From assembly GCF_000238295.3 (NCBI RefSeq), contig NZ_AHCD03000027.1:310001-374000 (forward strand): 64,000 bases of DNA, given 5' to 3'. The notes under the pieces were generated by a model. The model made no database searches, had not been told where the DNA came from, and was given only the letters and a program-made list of their open reading frames with translations. The stretch's first letter is position 1. Each line of letters starts with the position of its first letter. Both the position numbers and the translations under genes were made by a program. Below, piece after piece: positions 51,878-61,497 of the stretch. Origin of the DNA: Pseudoalteromonas rubra. Its GTDB lineage: Bacteria > Pseudomonadota > Gammaproteobacteria > Enterobacterales > Alteromonadaceae.

Positions 51878-53485
51878 TTAATTGGAATAGAAGGTAAAAT
51901 TATTTCTGGATGTCTTTTTAATGCTGTACATCGCGACGTCTGCACACTCCACCAGGCCTTTTAAGTTCTCTGCATGCTGAGGGAAGTGTGCAATGCCGAT
52001 ACTGGCACCCACAACCAGCTCGGTCTGTCCTTCACGATGTTCAAATGGCATGGGTTGATTGATTGCTTCGAGCAGTGCCTGAGCAAGGCGTGTCAGCTCT
52101 TGTTGAGTTATATCCAGCCTGGCAACCAAAAACTCATCTCCTCCCCAACGGCAAACCAGATCTGTGGTGCCCATAGTGTTAGATAATTGACTGGCTATGT
52201 GCTTAAGGAGTGCATCTCCGGCGTTGTGACCATACACGTCGTTGATTGGTTTAAACTTGTCCAAGTCTATGAGCAGTAAGCTAAATGTACATTGATTATC
52301 TATCCAGTCGAGTAACATGAGCTCTGCACCGTAGCGATTATACAGTCCAGTGAGGCTGTCTCTTTGGGCGCGCTTGTTGAGCTGGTTGAGCATGGTCTTA
52401 CGCAGAGTAATGTCGGCAAGGAACACCTGAAAGTACCATTTTCCGTCGCTGAGTGTATTAAGTACGATAATGCTCAACCACACCGTGGTTTGAGTCAGGG
52501 GATTAATGAATTCAAATTCAGACTGCATCACCTGTTTTTGTTTGATGCTGTTTTCAGTGAAGGTGTAGAGAATATCCGGGGTTTTACAATACAGCCCCAA
52601 ATTTTCCGGAAATCGCTCATCTATGTCTACGCCCATACCAACCAGTAGATCTTTTGCAGCGTCGTTGATCAATAAAATATCGCCTTCGTCTTTAACCAGT
52701 AGAGTGGGCGAAGACGACTGCTCAAACATCAACCTAAAGCGTTTTTCCAGCTCCACGACTTCTGCTCTGAGGCTACGTTCTTGTTCAAATAGCACCTCAG
52801 CTTTGTCCAGCAGGGTATTGATCCCCAGCTCGATACGGCCTATCTCATTATGATGGGCGTGCTTGTCTACTTGCAGACGCTGAGCACTGCCCGGGAGAAT
52901 TTTCGCCAATTGTTTGCCGAGATGATTCAATGGTCGGGTAACTTGCCAATAAACCAGGGTCGTCAGTAGGATTATGATGGGGAGGATCACAACCAGCATG
53001 GTTCTCACGCCGCCCAGTGCGATATTTTGTGCGTTCTGTTCAATAATTTGGGTATTTGGCGCGATATGTATTAAGCCGATGTGCTCGGAGAGAAAAAAAG
53101 GGTTAACCAGTTTGATTTGAATGCTGCCCGGACCACTGTGTAAGATGCTCTTGGCCAGCAAAGTATCTTTACTTACGAGTGCCGCTGATAAAATAATATC
53201 GTTGCTCACCAGCCCGTTAACGACTTCTGTGGCGAGATCTTTGTCTTCAAGATAGGCGGCGATAGACGCAGTGGACGACACGGTTTTCCCTATTTGCATA
53301 ACTGTGTCGCTGGCACGGGCCAGCTCTTCATCAAACACATGCCGATAATATAGCTTTGCGTAGATCACACTGAAAAGCAGCGTCACCAGACTCAGTAAAA
53401 GGGTTAGCCGTGTGATCAAACTGTGTTTATTGAACAAAACGATACACCACTTTAACGTCCTCAGTAACCGCAGTTGCGGGCACAT
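51878..53485 (-). CDS. Membrane-bound diguanylate cyclase (HAMP-PAS-GGDEF)
   Basis: 535 residues. Membrane helix 1 at about 23-45, a periplasmic sensing domain to about 155, helix 2 at about 157-178 (TMLVVILPIIILLTTLVYW), a HAMP-like linker, a PAS domain (FRLMFEQSSSPTLLVKDEGDILLINDAAKDLL), and a C-terminal GGDEF domain with the active-site WGGDEFLVAR near residue 448. The I-site RxxD position reads TTDL, so product inhibition is probably lost. ATG 53485 overlaps the upstream gene by 59 bp; a start at TTG 53437 is also possible. Last gene of a porin/PstS-like/DGC operon. Confidence 0.85.
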   Translation of the reverse strand: MCPQLRLLRTLKWCIVLFNKHSLITRLTLLLSLVTLLFSVIYAKLYYRHVFDEELARASDTVMQIGKTVSSTASIAAYLEDKDLATEVVNGLVSNDIILSAALVSKDTLLAKSILHSGPGSIQIKLVNPFFLSEHIGLIHIAPNTQIIEQNAQNIALGGVRTMLVVILPIIILLTTLVYWQVTRPLNHLGKQLAKILPGSAQRLQVDKHAHHNEIGRIELGINTLLDKAEVLFEQERSLRAEVVELEKRFRLMFEQSSSPTLLVKDEGDILLINDAAKDLLVGMGVDIDERFPENLGLYCKTPDILYTFTENSIKQKQVMQSEFEFINPLTQTTVWLSIIVLNTLSDGKWYFQVFLADITLRKTMLNQLNKRAQRDSLTGLYNRYGAELMLLDWIDNQCTFSLLLIDLDKFKPINDVYGHNAGDALLKHIASQLSNTMGTTDLVCRWGGDEFLVARLDITQQELTRLAQALLEAINQPMPFEHREGQTELVVGASIGIAHFPQHAENLKGLVECADVAMYSIKKTSRNNFTFYSN

Positions 53486-53903
53486 AACCTATTGCATCGG
53501 GCGTAGATGCGACTTCTTCAAGTATAGCGTCGATTGATTGATATGCTTGTGGAAAAGAGGCCTTACCACTAAATTTTACTTGTGACCAGTATGCATTTAT
53601 CTGATTAATAGGACGCCCTGTTAACGAAGTCAGAAAAAAAGTGCGTAATGGGTGTCCCTGCTCATAGTCCAGGACCTTAGCCAAGGTGCCGTCCGGAAAG
53701 GCGGTGTATTTGCCCATATAAAGATCAACCAGCTGATGCTGGGAGATCTGCTTATTCGGGTTGTCTTTGTGTACAATCACCACCAAAGGGTCAGTTGCGC
53801 CAGCGGTAAAGCTGGTGAATAGCGTCACGCATAAGATCAATCTGAAGAATACCCGCAGCCTTGTCAGGTTACGCTGAATACTTGATAGTACTTGTCGCCG
53901 CAT
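53427..53903 (-). CDS. PstS-like periplasmic substrate-binding protein
   Basis: About 158 residues with signal segment (VFFRLILCVTLFTSFTAGA). It resembles a single lobe of phosphate-binding PstS proteins (VVIVHKDNPNKQISQHQLVDLYMGKYTAFPDGT...VYRFVQ), much shorter than full PstS, so it may be a ligand sensor rather than a transporter subunit. ATG 53903 overlaps the porin stop (TGATG); its end overlaps the cyclase gene. Confidence 0.7.
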   Translation of the reverse strand: MRRQVLSSIQRNLTRLRVFFRLILCVTLFTSFTAGATDPLVVIVHKDNPNKQISQHQLVDLYMGKYTAFPDGTLAKVLDYEQGHPLRTFFLTSLTGRPINQINAYWSQVKFSGKASFPQAYQSIDAILEEVASTPDAIGYVPATAVTEDVKVVYRFVQ

Positions 53904-55132
53904 CAGAACACCCAATTCAGACTGAGTCCAAGTGACTGAAAATACCTATCATGATCTCCAGACGATAAGTTTTTGTGGAGGTAAAAGGCCGACGGTAAGT
54001 GGTTGGCCTGGGTGTGATCAAGTTGGATTTTCGCCGCAAGTGTGGAAGTCAGATCGCGTCGCCAGCTTACCGACCAGGTATGCTGATCTATCAGGTAAAA
54101 ATTGGTGTGACGGATCACGCCATGATAGAGGGCATCGAGCTGGGGTGTAGTCAGTAAAGGCCCCGGGTCAACACGATTGTTAGATTTTGCTGCGCTGAGT
54201 GTCAGTAACCAGGTGTCGTCGCCCAGGTGTGTGCCGACACTGATGTAGCCAGCTTTTAAATGATTGAGCACCTCAGAATCTGAATCGATATAGGCAAGCT
54301 CACTTTGTAAAATCCAGTGGCTGTTGTCGTAATTAGCGCCGAGTGTAAAGTAGTTAAACCGTTTGCCCTTTATTTGCAAAGATTCGATCAATGCCTGGCG
54401 TGTCGGCCAGACAGCGTCTGGTATTTGCTGTAACGCACTGAGTAGTTGCACCTGCTGGGCATTCGTGTTGCCGGCTTGGGTGGTGGTGAAATTGCTGCGT
54501 AGCAACCAGTTTTGGGCCTGCAGCGACAGGCTCATTCCATATATCGATTTAAGTTCAACATCCCAGATAAAATCCTCGTCACTGACGATCGGTGCATTTG
54601 AACGCCCGGCGAACAATTTGTAAGTCAGGACACTTTGCTCAAGTGGATAGGTATAAGTGACATCAATGCCATCCAGGTTCTGATGTGGCACCACCGCGTA
54701 AAACTCGGTGGGTGGATGGCCGTAATTAAATGCAAAGCCAATATCCCGATACTCCGTCATCATATAGAGGTCGAGACCTGTTCGGCCAATGCGAAATTGC
54801 CAGTTGGGTGTCAGGGTGTAGCGAGCAAAAGCCATTTGAATGAGGTAATCAAGCTTGTATTCTTTGCGCTCTTTGAGCACAGTTTGCGCCACCCACTGCA
54901 GTTGTGAAGATGACTGCCATTCGAACTGTAAGCCAATGGAAGAGTTGGCAAAGCTAGGCTCACCTAAATAGCTGGCGTCGGGTTGCGAGATCACATGTCG
55001 GATCCCGGCTGTCTGAGAGTTACTGATGTTGATATCTAATGTGGCAAAGCCATCCACTTTTAACTGATCTGCCTGTGCAGGTAGCGCAAGGCACCAGATC
55101 AGGGATAAAAACATCACAATTTTCGAGCGCAT
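53903..55132 (-). CDS. Porin-like outer-membrane beta-barrel protein
   Basis: 409 residues with signal peptide (MRSKIVMFLSLIWCLALPAQA). The mature protein is almost entirely alternating amphipathic strands (QFRIGRTGLDLYMMTEYRDIGFAFNYGH) and ends in Trp-Val-Phe, the terminal aromatic used by outer-membrane assembly. Specificity unknown. First gene of an operon with the PstS-like protein and the diguanylate cyclase. Confidence 0.75.
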   Translation of the reverse strand: MRSKIVMFLSLIWCLALPAQADQLKVDGFATLDINISNSQTAGIRHVISQPDASYLGEPSFANSSIGLQFEWQSSSQLQWVAQTVLKERKEYKLDYLIQMAFARYTLTPNWQFRIGRTGLDLYMMTEYRDIGFAFNYGHPPTEFYAVVPHQNLDGIDVTYTYPLEQSVLTYKLFAGRSNAPIVSDEDFIWDVELKSIYGMSLSLQAQNWLLRSNFTTTQAGNTNAQQVQLLSALQQIPDAVWPTRQALIESLQIKGKRFNYFTLGANYDNSHWILQSELAYIDSDSEVLNHLKAGYISVGTHLGDDTWLLTLSAAKSNNRVDPGPLLTTPQLDALYHGVIRHTNFYLIDQHTWSVSWRRDLTSTLAAKIQLDHTQANHLPSAFYLHKNLSSGDHDRYFQSLGLSLNWVF

Positions 55133-55407
55133 CAGTTACCATTAAGATATTATTTCAGTAGAAAATGCACAAGTGCGAGTGGCACCGGGCAGTTCTGATA
55201 TCAAACCCGCTTAATAAAGTAGCCAATCTTACAATGAGGAAAGCACGGCAATAATGCAGTAAAAGTTTTCTATTTATTTGTTATAAATAAGAAATTTTTA
55301 ATATGTAAGTGCCTGCTATATTCTCTCGGATCGGTTGTAAATTAATCTGGTCTGATATTAATAGCCTAGCGGTGTTCGGTGTATTTGCCAGTATTTAGTC
55401 TGAGGAC

Positions 55408-55456
55408 TTGTAACTGGGTGACTTAACCACCATATAGTCAGTTACAATATTTTTTG
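55408..55456 (+). promoter_or_regulatory. Terminator-like hairpin in the ribA leader
   Basis: Arms TTGTAACTG (55408-55416) / CAGTTACAA (55439-55447), extended by GACT/AGTC, followed by TATTTTTTG (55448-55456) and lying 40 bases before the ribA start. No gene ends upstream on this strand, so it is either an attenuator of ribA or the end of a small RNA. No FMN-riboswitch core was recognised. The rest of 55133-55495 shows no gene. Confidence 0.5.
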
Positions 55457-55495
55457 TGATATTATCACATTTTTGCAATTAGGTATTTTGTAGTC

Positions 55496-56128
55496 GTGGC
55501 ACAAGTAAGAGCAAGAGTTGAGCTGAATGTTGGGCAGCGTAGTCATATTCCCGCAGAAATCGTCTCATTTGAAGGGTTACAGGATGGCCAGGAACACGTT
55601 GCCCTGGTGTTTAATCGTGCCGATAGCGAGCAATCAGTACCGCTGATCAGAATGCATTCAGAATGTTTAACAGGTGACGTATTCCATTCGTCACGGTGTG
55701 ATTGTGGTGAACAGCTTAATGAAAGCATCGAAGCGATGCATCAGCAAGGCGGTGTGCTGCTATATTTACGTCAGGAAGGCAGAGGGATTGGGCTATATAA
55801 TAAGATCGACGCATATGTGCTCCAGTCACAAGGCATGAATACCTATGAAGCAAATAATCACCTTGGGTTCGATGATGACTTGCGTGACTTTTCAGATGCG
55901 GTACTGATGTTGCAGGCACTTGGTCTGGATCACGTTCGCCTGATGACCAATAACCCCCGTAAGCTTAACGCGCTCAGAGATGCCGGGATTGAGGTTGAGG
56001 AAGTGGTGGGTACGCACGCGCATGTTAAAGTCGGTGTGGCCGGAAATAAAAATTACCTAGAGACTAAAGTAAAACATGGCTCACACATGTTAGACATAAA
56101 AAAGATCAAAAAGCCGGATGAAATCTAG
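55496..56128 (+). CDS. ribA: GTP cyclohydrolase II
   Basis: 210 residues. Zinc-binding HSECLTGDVFHSSRCDCGEQL and the catalytic/substrate motif LRQEGRGIGLYNKIDAY identify RibA; TNNPRKLNALRDAGIEV is the C-terminal family block. It opens GTP in the first step of riboflavin synthesis. Start is GTG 55496 with little ribosome-binding site. It stands apart from other rib genes. Confidence 0.93.
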   Translation: MAQVRARVELNVGQRSHIPAEIVSFEGLQDGQEHVALVFNRADSEQSVPLIRMHSECLTGDVFHSSRCDCGEQLNESIEAMHQQGGVLLYLRQEGRGIGLYNKIDAYVLQSQGMNTYEANNHLGFDDDLRDFSDAVLMLQALGLDHVRLMTNNPRKLNALRDAGIEVEEVVGTHAHVKVGVAGNKNYLETKVKHGSHMLDIKKIKKPDEI

Positions 56129-56273
56129 GCTGTTAGCAACCCTCTGGTCGGTCGGTTTTGTCGATTGACCAGTATCGACTCAGATGTTGTAGGTAACGAG
56201 TTGAAAATTCCCCCATCTGACCTTTTAAGTCCTTCCTTGACCCAGTATAATCGGTCTGTTTCACAATGAATTG

Positions 56274-57074
56274 ATGAATATGCCAACAGAATTTAAAACG
56301 TTTACCGCAGGGTTTGGCTTGCAATGGCTTAAAGCCGGGTGGATTATTTTCAAGTCCCAACCTTTTACCTTTGTCATGATGTACCTGCTCATGGTTGTTG
56401 TGAGTCTGGTGCCTTTTGTCTTTCCGCCATTGCAGCTCGCGGCTGTACTGGTGTCGCCTTTTCTGACCGCAGGTTTTTATCTGGCAGTGGTGAAAAAACA
56501 GCAGGGTGAGGCGATTACACTGGCCGATATCTTAGTGCCCTTTTCAACCAAAGGTCGTCGTTTGAACTTGTTCCGCTTTGGGTTGTACCAAATGGGGGTT
56601 GCGCTGTTACTGAGTGCTCTGTTGGGCATATTGTTTGGCCCTGCACTGGAAGTATTACAAAGCGTCAATGAACAGAGCGATGAAACGCAAGTGCTGGCGC
56701 AAGTTATAGCGCAGATTACCTTTGCAGATATCGCGATTTTTGTCGTTATACAATCACTGGCGATGATGGCCTTTGCTTATGCGTTACCGCTGGTGTTCTT
56801 CCGCGATGAACCCCGTATTATTCAGGCGATGAAGCAATCTTTGCTGGTGTTTTACCGCAATATGGCACCGCTGACAGTATTTGGGTTTTTGGTGGCGCTG
56901 TTAATGCTGCTATCAGTCCCGATGTCGCTGGTACCTCTGTTGGTGGTGATGCCCATTGCATACATCGGGTTTTTTGTCTCGTTTCAGGCCATCATGTCTG
57001 TCTCTGAGCCACCCGCATCAAGTGACGATACACCACCGCAGCAGCAACAGCAAAGCGGTCGGTTTGACGCCTGA
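56274..57074 (+). CDS. BPSS1780-type membrane protein
   Basis: About 266 residues with about six membrane helices (FTFVMMYLLMVVVSLVPFVFPPLQLAAVLVSPFLTAGFYLAVV and later FGFLVALLMLLSVPMSLVPLLVVMPIAYIGFFVSF). AWLKAGW-like WLKAGWIIFKSQPF at the N-terminus fits the family. The C-terminal tail is Gln/Pro-rich and cytoplasmic. ATG 56274 or 56280. Its stop overlaps the recX start (TGATG). Function unknown. Confidence 0.65.
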   Translation: MNMPTEFKTFTAGFGLQWLKAGWIIFKSQPFTFVMMYLLMVVVSLVPFVFPPLQLAAVLVSPFLTAGFYLAVVKKQQGEAITLADILVPFSTKGRRLNLFRFGLYQMGVALLLSALLGILFGPALEVLQSVNEQSDETQVLAQVIAQITFADIAIFVVIQSLAMMAFAYALPLVFFRDEPRIIQAMKQSLLVFYRNMAPLTVFGFLVALLMLLSVPMSLVPLLVVMPIAYIGFFVSFQAIMSVSEPPASSDDTPPQQQQQSGRFDA

Positions 57075-57541
57075 TGGATCAACAAGAGCATGAGAAAAAG
57101 CTGAAAAACTATGCGCTGTGGCTTTTGTCCAGGCAGGAGTATTCACGTCAGTTAATTGCTCAGAAGTTACGGGCAAAAGACGCAGAAGAGGCGTATATTA
57201 CACGCTTACTTGACTGGCTTGAGTCGCTTGGTTATCTGGACGATAAACGCTATTGCGCCAGTTTCTTGTCGCAACAAGTGGCCAAGGGGCTCGGCGAAAA
57301 ACGTGTTATGATGGACGCGCAACGCAAAGGTGTCGACAAATCATATTTACAGCACTTAATAGAAGAACAAGAAGTCGACTGGTTTAGCGTGGCGTTGCGT
57401 GCCTACGAGAAAAAGTACAGCCGGTCGACAAATCAATTAGATTATAAAGAGAAGTCAAAACGTATTCGCTACATGATGTCGCGCGGATTTCGTTATGACG
57501 AAATAGATTATGCTATCGAGGCACACTCACACGGTGAGTAA
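57074..57541 (+). CDS. recX: Regulatory protein RecX
   Basis: 155 residues, the RecX size, with tandem three-helix repeats (ALWLLSRQEYSRQLIAQKLRAK, LDWLESLGYLDDKRYCASFL and RIRYMMSRGFRYDEIDYAI). RecX inhibits RecA filaments. It lies upstream of alaS with no recA adjacent. It overlaps the upstream stop, and its own stop (TAA) overlaps an ATG at 57541. Confidence 0.88.
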   Translation: MDQQEHEKKLKNYALWLLSRQEYSRQLIAQKLRAKDAEEAYITRLLDWLESLGYLDDKRYCASFLSQQVAKGLGEKRVMMDAQRKGVDKSYLQHLIEEQEVDWFSVALRAYEKKYSRSTNQLDYKEKSKRIRYMMSRGFRYDEIDYAIEAHSHGE

Positions 57542-57579
57542 TGCCTGTCACTACAGCAGCAATAAAGGGTAATGAGCAC

Positions 57580-60183
57580 ATGCAGCAGATGACGACCGCA
57601 CAGATAAGGCAGAGCTTTCTTGACTACTTTGCCAAACAACAACACCAGGTGGTGCCTTCAAGTTCACTGATCCCGGGTAATGACGCTACGTTGTTATTTA
57701 CCAATGCCGGTATGGTGCAGTTTAAAGATGTGTTTCTGGGCGGGGAAAAGCGTCCTTACAACCGAGCGACCAGTTCACAGCGCTGTGTGCGTGCAGGGGG
57801 TAAACACAACGATCTGGAAAACGTTGGCTATACTGCGCGTCACCACACCTTTTTCGAAATGCTGGGCAATTTTAGCTTTGGTGATTACTTCAAAAAAGAT
57901 GCCATTCGCTTTGCCTGGGAGTTTCTGACAGAAGAAATCAAACTACCCAAAGACAAACTCCTGGTCACTGTCTACCACAATGACGAGGAAGCCTATGACA
58001 TTTGGTCAAAAGAGATGGGTGTTCCGGAAGATAAAATCATTCGTATCGCGACCTCGGATAACTTCTGGTCTATGGGTGATACCGGTCCGTGTGGCCCTTG
58101 TTCAGAAATATTCTTTGACCATGGTGAAGAGATCTGGGGTGGACCGCCAGGGTCGCCAGAAGAAGACGGTGATCGTTTTATCGAAATCTGGAACCTGGTC
58201 TTCATGCAATACAACCGTCATGCCGATGGCACCATGGAGCCGCTACCTAAGCAGTCGGTCGACACCGGTATGGGCCTTGAGCGTATTTCTGCGATCATGC
58301 AAGGCGTGCATTCAAACTATGAAATCGACCTGTTCCAGGCGTTGATTGCGGCAGCGGCAAAGGTAACGGGTGCACAAGATCTGGAAGATAAATCACTGCG
58401 CGTTATTGCGGACCATATCCGCTCTTGTGCGTTTTTGATTGCTGACGGTGTGATGCCATCTAACGAAGGGCGTGGTTATGTACTACGTCGTATCATTCGT
58501 CGTGCTGTTCGTCACGGTAATAAATTAGGCGCGAAGGGCGCATTCTTCCATCAGCTGGTGAGTGCATTGAGTGAGCAAATGGGTGAAGCTTACCCTGAGC
58601 TGGTTAAACAAGGTGCCATCATCGAGAAGGTACTGCGTATTGAAGAAGAGCAGTTTGGTAAGACACTAGACCGGGGTCTGGCTATCCTGGAAGAGCACCT
58701 GGCTTCATTAGAAGGCGATGTGATCCCAGGTGATGTGGTGTTCAAATTGTACGATACCTATGGCTTCCCGGCGGATTTGACAGCAGATGTGGCGCGTGAA
58801 CGCTTTATGACCATCGATGAACGTGGCTTCAAAGAGTGCATGGAAACACAGCGTAAGATGGCTCAGCAGGCGGGTAAGTTTGGTGCCGATTACAACGAAC
58901 AGCTGAAATCTGAGAAGTCATCCGACTTTAAAGGCTACGATGCGACACACTATACTGGCACTGTGGTGGAGTTATTCAAAGAAGGCCAGTCTGTTTCTGT
59001 ACTTGAAGAAGGCGACAACGGCATTGTGGTGTTGGATCGCACGCCGTTTTACGCTGAATCAGGTGGTCAGGTTGGGGATACCGGTAGTCTGAAAGTTGCT
59101 GCTGGCGAGTTTGTTGTGACAGATACACAAAAACTTGGCAATGCCATCGCCCATCATGGTCGTGTAACAGGCCGCATTGGTGTTAATGACAAGGCCGATG
59201 CGCAGGTTGATGCAGCACGTCGTGAAGACATCAAGAAAAACCACACTGCAACGCACATTCTGCACGAAGCACTGCGTCAGGCATTGGGTGAGCATGTTGC
59301 ACAGAAAGGCTCATTGGTCATGGCTGATAAACTGCGTTTTGACTTTTCTCACTTTGAAGGGGTGAACAAAACGCAATTACGTGACATTGAGGATGCCGTC
59401 AATGCACAGATCCGCACTAACTTTGCGCTGAATACCGAGTTGATGGACATAGACGCGGCGAAAGAGAAGGGCGCCATGGCGCTGTTTGGCGAGAAGTACG
59501 ACGATGAAGTACGTGTTGTGTCTATTGGCGACTACTCTATTGAGCTGTGCGGGGGGACACACGTGTCTCGTGCTGGCGACATTGGTCTGTTCAAGATTGT
59601 CTCGGAAGGCGGTATTGCTGCAGGTGTACGTCGTATCGAAGCGGTAACCGGTGCTGAGGCCATTGCTTACGTAGCTAATCAAGAGCAAACGTTAGCAGAA
59701 ATAGCAGCCTTGGTGAAAGGCGATAACAGCAGTGCGCTGGACAAAGTTGCGGCTCTGATTGAAAAAGCCAAAGGGCTAGAAAAGCAGGTGTCCCAGCTTA
59801 ACGATAAATTGGCAAGTGCCGCTGGTGCGTCGTTACTCGAGTCTGCGACAGACATCAATGGCATTAAAGTGTTGATTGCGAATGTCGCCGGTACTGAGTC
59901 TAAAGCGTTACGTGGTATGGTCGATGACCTGAAGAACAAGATGGGTTCAGGGGTTATCGCTCTGGGTGTGGCGAATGGTGATAAAGTCAGCTTGATTGCT
60001 GGTGTCACTAAAGATTTGGTTGGACGTGTGAAAGCCGGTGAACTGGTGAATCATATGGCTGCGCAGGTAGGTGGTAAGGGCGGTGGCCGTCCTGATATGG
60101 CCCAGGCTGGCGGTTCAGAACCACAAAATCTGGATGCCGCATTGGCCAGTGTTTCAGCGTGGCTAGCCGAGAAAACTCAGTAA
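57580..60183 (+). CDS. alaS: Alanyl-tRNA synthetase
   Basis: About 867 residues. Class II catalytic domain (RQSFLDYFAKQQHQVVPSSSLIPGND...FTNAGMVQFKDVFLG...HNDLENVGYTARHHTFFEMLGNFSFGDYFK), tRNA-recognition domain, editing domain (zinc HxxxH in HTATHILHEAL and CGGTH), and a C-terminal DHHA1-type domain ending GGKGGGRPDMAQAGG. The frame opens at 57541, but ATG 57580 (or 57589) matches the family N-terminus. Aminoacylates tRNA-Ala. Same strand as lysC and csrA, as in E. coli alaS-csrA. Confidence 0.93.
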   Translation: MQQMTTAQIRQSFLDYFAKQQHQVVPSSSLIPGNDATLLFTNAGMVQFKDVFLGGEKRPYNRATSSQRCVRAGGKHNDLENVGYTARHHTFFEMLGNFSFGDYFKKDAIRFAWEFLTEEIKLPKDKLLVTVYHNDEEAYDIWSKEMGVPEDKIIRIATSDNFWSMGDTGPCGPCSEIFFDHGEEIWGGPPGSPEEDGDRFIEIWNLVFMQYNRHADGTMEPLPKQSVDTGMGLERISAIMQGVHSNYEIDLFQALIAAAAKVTGAQDLEDKSLRVIADHIRSCAFLIADGVMPSNEGRGYVLRRIIRRAVRHGNKLGAKGAFFHQLVSALSEQMGEAYPELVKQGAIIEKVLRIEEEQFGKTLDRGLAILEEHLASLEGDVIPGDVVFKLYDTYGFPADLTADVARERFMTIDERGFKECMETQRKMAQQAGKFGADYNEQLKSEKSSDFKGYDATHYTGTVVELFKEGQSVSVLEEGDNGIVVLDRTPFYAESGGQVGDTGSLKVAAGEFVVTDTQKLGNAIAHHGRVTGRIGVNDKADAQVDAARREDIKKNHTATHILHEALRQALGEHVAQKGSLVMADKLRFDFSHFEGVNKTQLRDIEDAVNAQIRTNFALNTELMDIDAAKEKGAMALFGEKYDDEVRVVSIGDYSIELCGGTHVSRAGDIGLFKIVSEGGIAAGVRRIEAVTGAEAIAYVANQEQTLAEIAALVKGDNSSALDKVAALIEKAKGLEKQVSQLNDKLASAAGASLLESATDINGIKVLIANVAGTESKALRGMVDDLKNKMGSGVIALGVANGDKVSLIAGVTKDLVGRVKAGELVNHMAAQVGGKGGGRPDMAQAGGSEPQNLDAALASVSAWLAEKTQ

Positions 60184-60186
60184 CAC

Positions 60187-61407
60187 GTGGCACTGATCGT
60201 TCAAAAATTTGGTGGCACTTCGGTAGGCTCGATTGAGCGCATCGAAGCTGTCGCTGACCTGGTGGTCAAGACCCGACAAGCTGGTCATCAGGTGGTGGTT
60301 GTGTTGTCAGCCATGTCAGGTGAAACCAATCGTCTGATTAATCTGGCCAGACAGATAGACACGCAACCCAGTCCCAGAGAACTCGATGTCCTGCTGACCA
60401 CCGGTGAGCAGGTATCTATCGCTTTGCTGGCAATGGCCATCATTAAACGGGGCCATTCCGCCATCAGTTTACTGGCCGATCAAGTCGGTATTGTCACTGA
60501 CAATATGTTTGGTCGTGCCCGTATTGCTGATATAGATACTTCACGTTTACGTCAAGAGCTGCAACAGCACCATATTAGTATCATTGCCGGTTTTCAGGGC
60601 CGTGATCTTGAAGGAAATATCACGACTTTAGGGCGTGGCGGGACGGATACCAGCGCTGTTGAAATTGCCGCTGCATTGGGGGCTGATGAGTGTCAGATTT
60701 ACACCGATGTAGACGGTGTTTATACCTGTGATCCCCGGATTGAACCAAAAGCGCGCCGCATGACTCGGGTTACATTCGAGGAAATGCTGGAGCTTGCAAG
60801 CCTAGGTGCTAAGGTGTTGCAGATCCGCTCTGTCGAAGCGGCTGGGCGTTATACCCTCCCATTACGTGTTTTATCTACCTTTAAACCAGATGCCGGGACC
60901 TTGATAACTTACGAGGAAAGCCCCATGAATATGAAAGTGGTATCGGGGATTGCGCATCAAAAAGATGAATGTCTGCTAATCGTTAAACAGGCATCCGACA
61001 GCCCCATGACCCTGGCTAAAATCTTGTCACTTCTAGGTGAATATGCGATAGAAGTCGACATGATCAGTCAAATGAATCAACATACTGGCAAAATAGACTA
61101 TGCTTTAACTGTGCACAGCAATGATCATCTGCAGGCGCTGGATTTGCTCAGGACGCATCAGCACACGTTTGGCGCAGTTGAAATCGTTAGTAACACAGCG
61201 GTTGTAAAAATCTCAGCGGTAGGGGTGGGTTTAAAGTCGCACTCTGCTAACGTCGGCACATTCTTTTCGGCGCTGGCAGCAGAGAATATTTCACCTCTGT
61301 TAGTTGCAACCTCGGAAATAAAGATTTCAGTATTAATCGATGAGCGATACCTTGAGTTGGCTGTACGTGCTTTGCATGATGCTTTTAAACTGGAAAGTGA
61401 CGATTAG
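60187..61407 (+). CDS. lysC: Aspartate kinase (LysC type)
   Basis: 406 residues. Kinase motif MALIVQKFGGTSVGS, then LGRGGTDTSAVEIAAALGA and CQIYTDVDGVYTCDPRI; two C-terminal ACT domains (KDECLLIVKQASDSPMTLAKILSLL and VVKISAVGVGLKSHSANVGTFFSAL) for lysine/threonine feedback. No homoserine dehydrogenase is fused. Starts with GTG three bases after alaS, so it is probably coupled. Confidence 0.9.
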   Translation: MALIVQKFGGTSVGSIERIEAVADLVVKTRQAGHQVVVVLSAMSGETNRLINLARQIDTQPSPRELDVLLTTGEQVSIALLAMAIIKRGHSAISLLADQVGIVTDNMFGRARIADIDTSRLRQELQQHHISIIAGFQGRDLEGNITTLGRGGTDTSAVEIAAALGADECQIYTDVDGVYTCDPRIEPKARRMTRVTFEEMLELASLGAKVLQIRSVEAAGRYTLPLRVLSTFKPDAGTLITYEESPMNMKVVSGIAHQKDECLLIVKQASDSPMTLAKILSLLGEYAIEVDMISQMNQHTGKIDYALTVHSNDHLQALDLLRTHQHTFGAVEIVSNTAVVKISAVGVGLKSHSANVGTFFSALAAENISPLLVATSEIKISVLIDERYLELAVRALHDAFKLESDD

Positions 61408-61497
61408 GCAATAATTTTGCTTACTTTTACGGAAACTTTTCATTAAAATGACCAAGACGCGGAATCTTTTAAATTTTGGAATAACAGGAGCAAGAGA

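Noticed and set aside
55133..55495. FMN riboswitch before ribA
   Set aside because: The conserved FMN aptamer core was not seen; only a terminator-like hairpin is present.
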